Shown here one piece after another: positions 61,642-64,000 of a stretch of DNA of 64,000 nucleotides. Each line of letters starts with the position of its first letter. Position 1 is the first letter of the stretch. The DNA is from Sinomonas atrocyanea (GTDB lineage Bacteria; Actinomycetota; Actinomycetes; Actinomycetales; Micrococcaceae): assembly GCF_030812675.1 (NCBI RefSeq), contig NZ_JAUSTE010000003.1, positions 62,001-126,000 on the forward strand, written 5' to 3'. Below the pieces are notes generated by a model. That model saw only the letters and a program-made list of their open reading frames with translations, was not told the origin of the DNA and did not search any database. A program made the position numbers and the translations under genes.

Positions 61642-62423
61642 TGACCGCCTCAACCGCTGAGCCAGCGTCCAAGGTCGAGCTGCCCGCGAGCGTGGGCGGC
61701 GGGGGCGAGATCCCCACGTTCGATGTCACGCTGCGCGTGCGCCGCTACAACCCTGAGCTCTCCGAGGACTCGACCTGGGACGAGTTCCGGGTGACGATGT
61801 ACGGCACCGACCGTGTCCTGGATGCCCTGCACAAGGTCAAGTGGGAGCACGACGGTTCGCTCTCGTTCCGCCGCTCGTGCGCGCACGGGGTGTGCGGCTC
61901 CGATGCCATGCGCATCAACGGCCGCAACCGTCTGGCCTGCAAGACCCTCCTGAAGGACCTCGACACGTCCAAGCCGATCACGGTCGAGCCCATCAAGGGC
62001 CTGCCGGTCGAGAAGGACCTGATCGTGGACATGGAACCGTTCTTCCAGTCCTATCGCGAGATCATGCCGTTCCTCGTCTCCAAGGGCCACGTGCCCACCA
62101 AGGAGCGACTCCAGTCAGCCGAGGAGCGCGAGCGCTTCGACGACACCACGAAGTGCATCCTCTGCGCCGCGTGCACCTCGTCCTGCCCGGTGTTCTGGAC
62201 CGACGGGCAGTACTTCGGGCCCGCCGCCATCGTGAACGCGCACCGCTTCATCTTCGATTCGCGGGACGACGCCGGCGACATGCGCCTCGAGATCCTCAAC
62301 GACAAGGAGGGCGTGTGGCGCTGCCGCACGACCTTCAACTGCACCGAGGCATGCCCCCGCGGCATCCAGGTCACGCAGGCGATCGCCGAGGTCAAGCAGG
62401 CCATCCTGGCCCGCAAGATGTAG
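61641..62423 (+). CDS. sdhB: succinate dehydrogenase iron-sulfur subunit
   Basis: The 260-residue protein carries electrons from SdhA to the quinone. The [2Fe-2S] cysteines are in RRSCAHGVCGSDAMRING and ACKTLLKDL, and the two ferredoxin-like clusters in CILCAACTSSCPVFW and FNCTEACPRGIQV. ATG at 61641 shares one base with the sdhA TGA (TGATG). It ends the sdhCDAB operon, which is closed by the hairpin at 62447-62489. Confidence 0.96.
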   Translation: MTASTAEPASKVELPASVGGGGEIPTFDVTLRVRRYNPELSEDSTWDEFRVTMYGTDRVLDALHKVKWEHDGSLSFRRSCAHGVCGSDAMRINGRNRLACKTLLKDLDTSKPITVEPIKGLPVEKDLIVDMEPFFQSYREIMPFLVSKGHVPTKERLQSAEERERFDDTTKCILCAACTSSCPVFWTDGQYFGPAAIVNAHRFIFDSRDDAGDMRLEILNDKEGVWRCRTTFNCTEACPRGIQVTQAIAEVKQAILARKM

Positions 62424-62446
62424 CGGACCGCCGCCCGGCAAACACG

Positions 62447-62489
62447 GGGGCGCCGCCCGTCCTGACCTGGTCAGGACGGGCGGCGCCCC
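62447..62489. terminator. 21-bp perfect inverted repeat hairpin after sdhB
   Basis: Bases 62447-62467 are perfectly complementary to 62469-62489 with only one base between, so the loop will open by two or three pairs. It is 24 bp beyond sdhB and 27 bp from the end of the convergent 2H phosphoesterase gene. It probably ends both transcripts. There is no T-tract. Confidence 0.75.
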
Positions 62490-62516
62490 TCTGTGTGCCC
62501 TCCTGCGCAGCCGCGC

Positions 62517-63095
62517 TCAGGCCTTCTCGCGGCCGCCGAACTTGAGCTCTTCCCGCAGCTGCCAGAAGCCGTCGGCGTCGTGCTGGTACAGGCCCATGCT
62601 GTCCACCGTGAAGGAGGCGCTGTAGGTCTCGAGCCCGCTCTGGGCCTCGTCGAGCCGCTCGGGCGGCAGGTCGTGCGCCACCGTGACGTGGGGATGGTAC
62701 GGGAAGGGCAGGGTGCGAGCGAGCGGGCCACGCTGGAGCTCGCGGTGCAGGCTGACGCACTCCTCGAAGCCCTCGTCCACGTTGACGTACACCACGGGTG
62801 AGACGGGGCGGAACGTGCCGGTGCCCCGCAGGCGCACAGTGAACGGCCGGGCCCGGGCGGCCACCGCGCGCACGTGCCGGGCCGCCGCGTCCCAGTCGGA
62901 CGTCTCGGTGGTGGTCACGAGCGTGATGTGGGCCGGGATGACCTCGGCCATCCGGTCCCCGAAGGAGGCACGCCAAGCGCGCAGCTCCTGGGCCACGGTG
63001 TCGGGGAACCCCAAGATCACCCCGACGAGCGGCCGGTATGCACCTCCGGCGGTACCCGCTGCGTCCTCGATCGCGCCGTCCTCGAATCCCGGCAT
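62517..63095 (-). CDS. 2'-5' RNA ligase family (2H phosphoesterase) protein
   Basis: The 192-residue protein has the two H-x-T motifs of 2H phosphoesterases: PAHITLVTTTE (about residues 55-58) and YHPHVTVAHDLP (about 133-139). The family includes RNA 2',5'-ligase and cyclic phosphodiesterases that act on tRNA-derived 2',3'-cyclic phosphates. The substrate is unknown. It begins 5 bp after the trpS stop on the same strand, so the two may be co-transcribed. Confidence 0.88.
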   Translation of the reverse strand: MPGFEDGAIEDAAGTAGGAYRPLVGVILGFPDTVAQELRAWRASFGDRMAEVIPAHITLVTTTETSDWDAAARHVRAVAARARPFTVRLRGTGTFRPVSPVVYVNVDEGFEECVSLHRELQRGPLARTLPFPYHPHVTVAHDLPPERLDEAQSGLETYSASFTVDSMGLYQHDADGFWQLREELKFGGREKA

Positions 63096-63099
63096 GGCC

Positions 63100-64000
<901 letters not shown>

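Overview
The window is about 72% GC, gene-dense chromosomal DNA from an actinobacterium, most likely a member of the Micrococcaceae (Arthrobacter/Sinomonas-like). Pointers to this are mycothiol S-conjugate amidase (mca), the eno-ftsB-DUF501-ppx cluster, the DUF4307/greA/mca neighbourhood, the glpX/DUF4245/fumC neighbourhood, a MatB-like deacetylase-synthase, and many leaderless starts with a TANNNT -10 box 6-8 nt upstream. No rRNA, CRISPR array, insertion sequence, phage or origin was seen. The assignment rests on reading the sequence and on family knowledge; no searches were run.

Layout. 1-7.6 kb: end of a possible LCP-type wall protein, manA, a FemAB-type wall enzyme, glpX, DUF4245, carbonic anhydrase, fumC, NUDIX hydrolase. 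7.5-14.3 kb: A24 peptidase, GNAT, AlkZ-like winged-helix protein, PhoH-type ATPase, a GntR regulator and an MFS gene broken by an in-frame TAG, and uppS. 14.4-23.9 kb: hemolysin III, a DUF255 thioredoxin-domain protein, a two-gene surface polysaccharide unit (Pro/Ala-rich membrane protein plus NodB-GT2 fusion), an MFS transporter, mca, DUF4307, greA. 24-32.8 kb: rhomboid, AI-2E-family protein/ilvA, then a Leloir galactose locus (frameshifted galM; deoR-galT-galK), Bax1-like protein and an extra GroES. 33-38.9 kb: livHMGF for branched-chain amino acid import, facing its own substrate-binding lipoprotein gene. 39-46.7 kb: a tRNA-Leu(UAA) gene of unusual short type, ndh, and the eno-ftsB-DUF501-ppx-S8 protease run plus mazG. 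46.7-57.5 kb: a nucleoside uptake and salvage block (add, deoA, cdd, BmpA-type ABC transporter) with a DedA gene and an M20 amidohydrolase. 57.5-64 kb: manC, sdhCDAB, a 2H phosphoesterase and the 3' part of trpS.

How the genes fit together. fumC, sdhCDAB and ndh serve the TCA cycle and respiration, while eno and glpX serve glycolysis and gluconeogenesis. manA and manC feed GDP-mannose, and uppS supplies the lipid carrier for wall polymers. The bmpA-ABC-cdd-deoA run with add looks like one import-and-salvage route for nucleosides. The Leloir operon has a DeoR regulator whose upstream region carries helically phased TGTTA repeats.

Most unusual items: the tRNA with a UAA anticodon but no long variable arm; two otherwise intact genes broken by single lesions (MFS amber, galM frameshift); the structured sdh leader with a palindrome over its -10; the NodB-GT2 fusion; a LivH with an added extracytoplasmic domain; and a set of very long perfect GC hairpins at gene ends. 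No clearly new multi-gene defence or mobile system was found.
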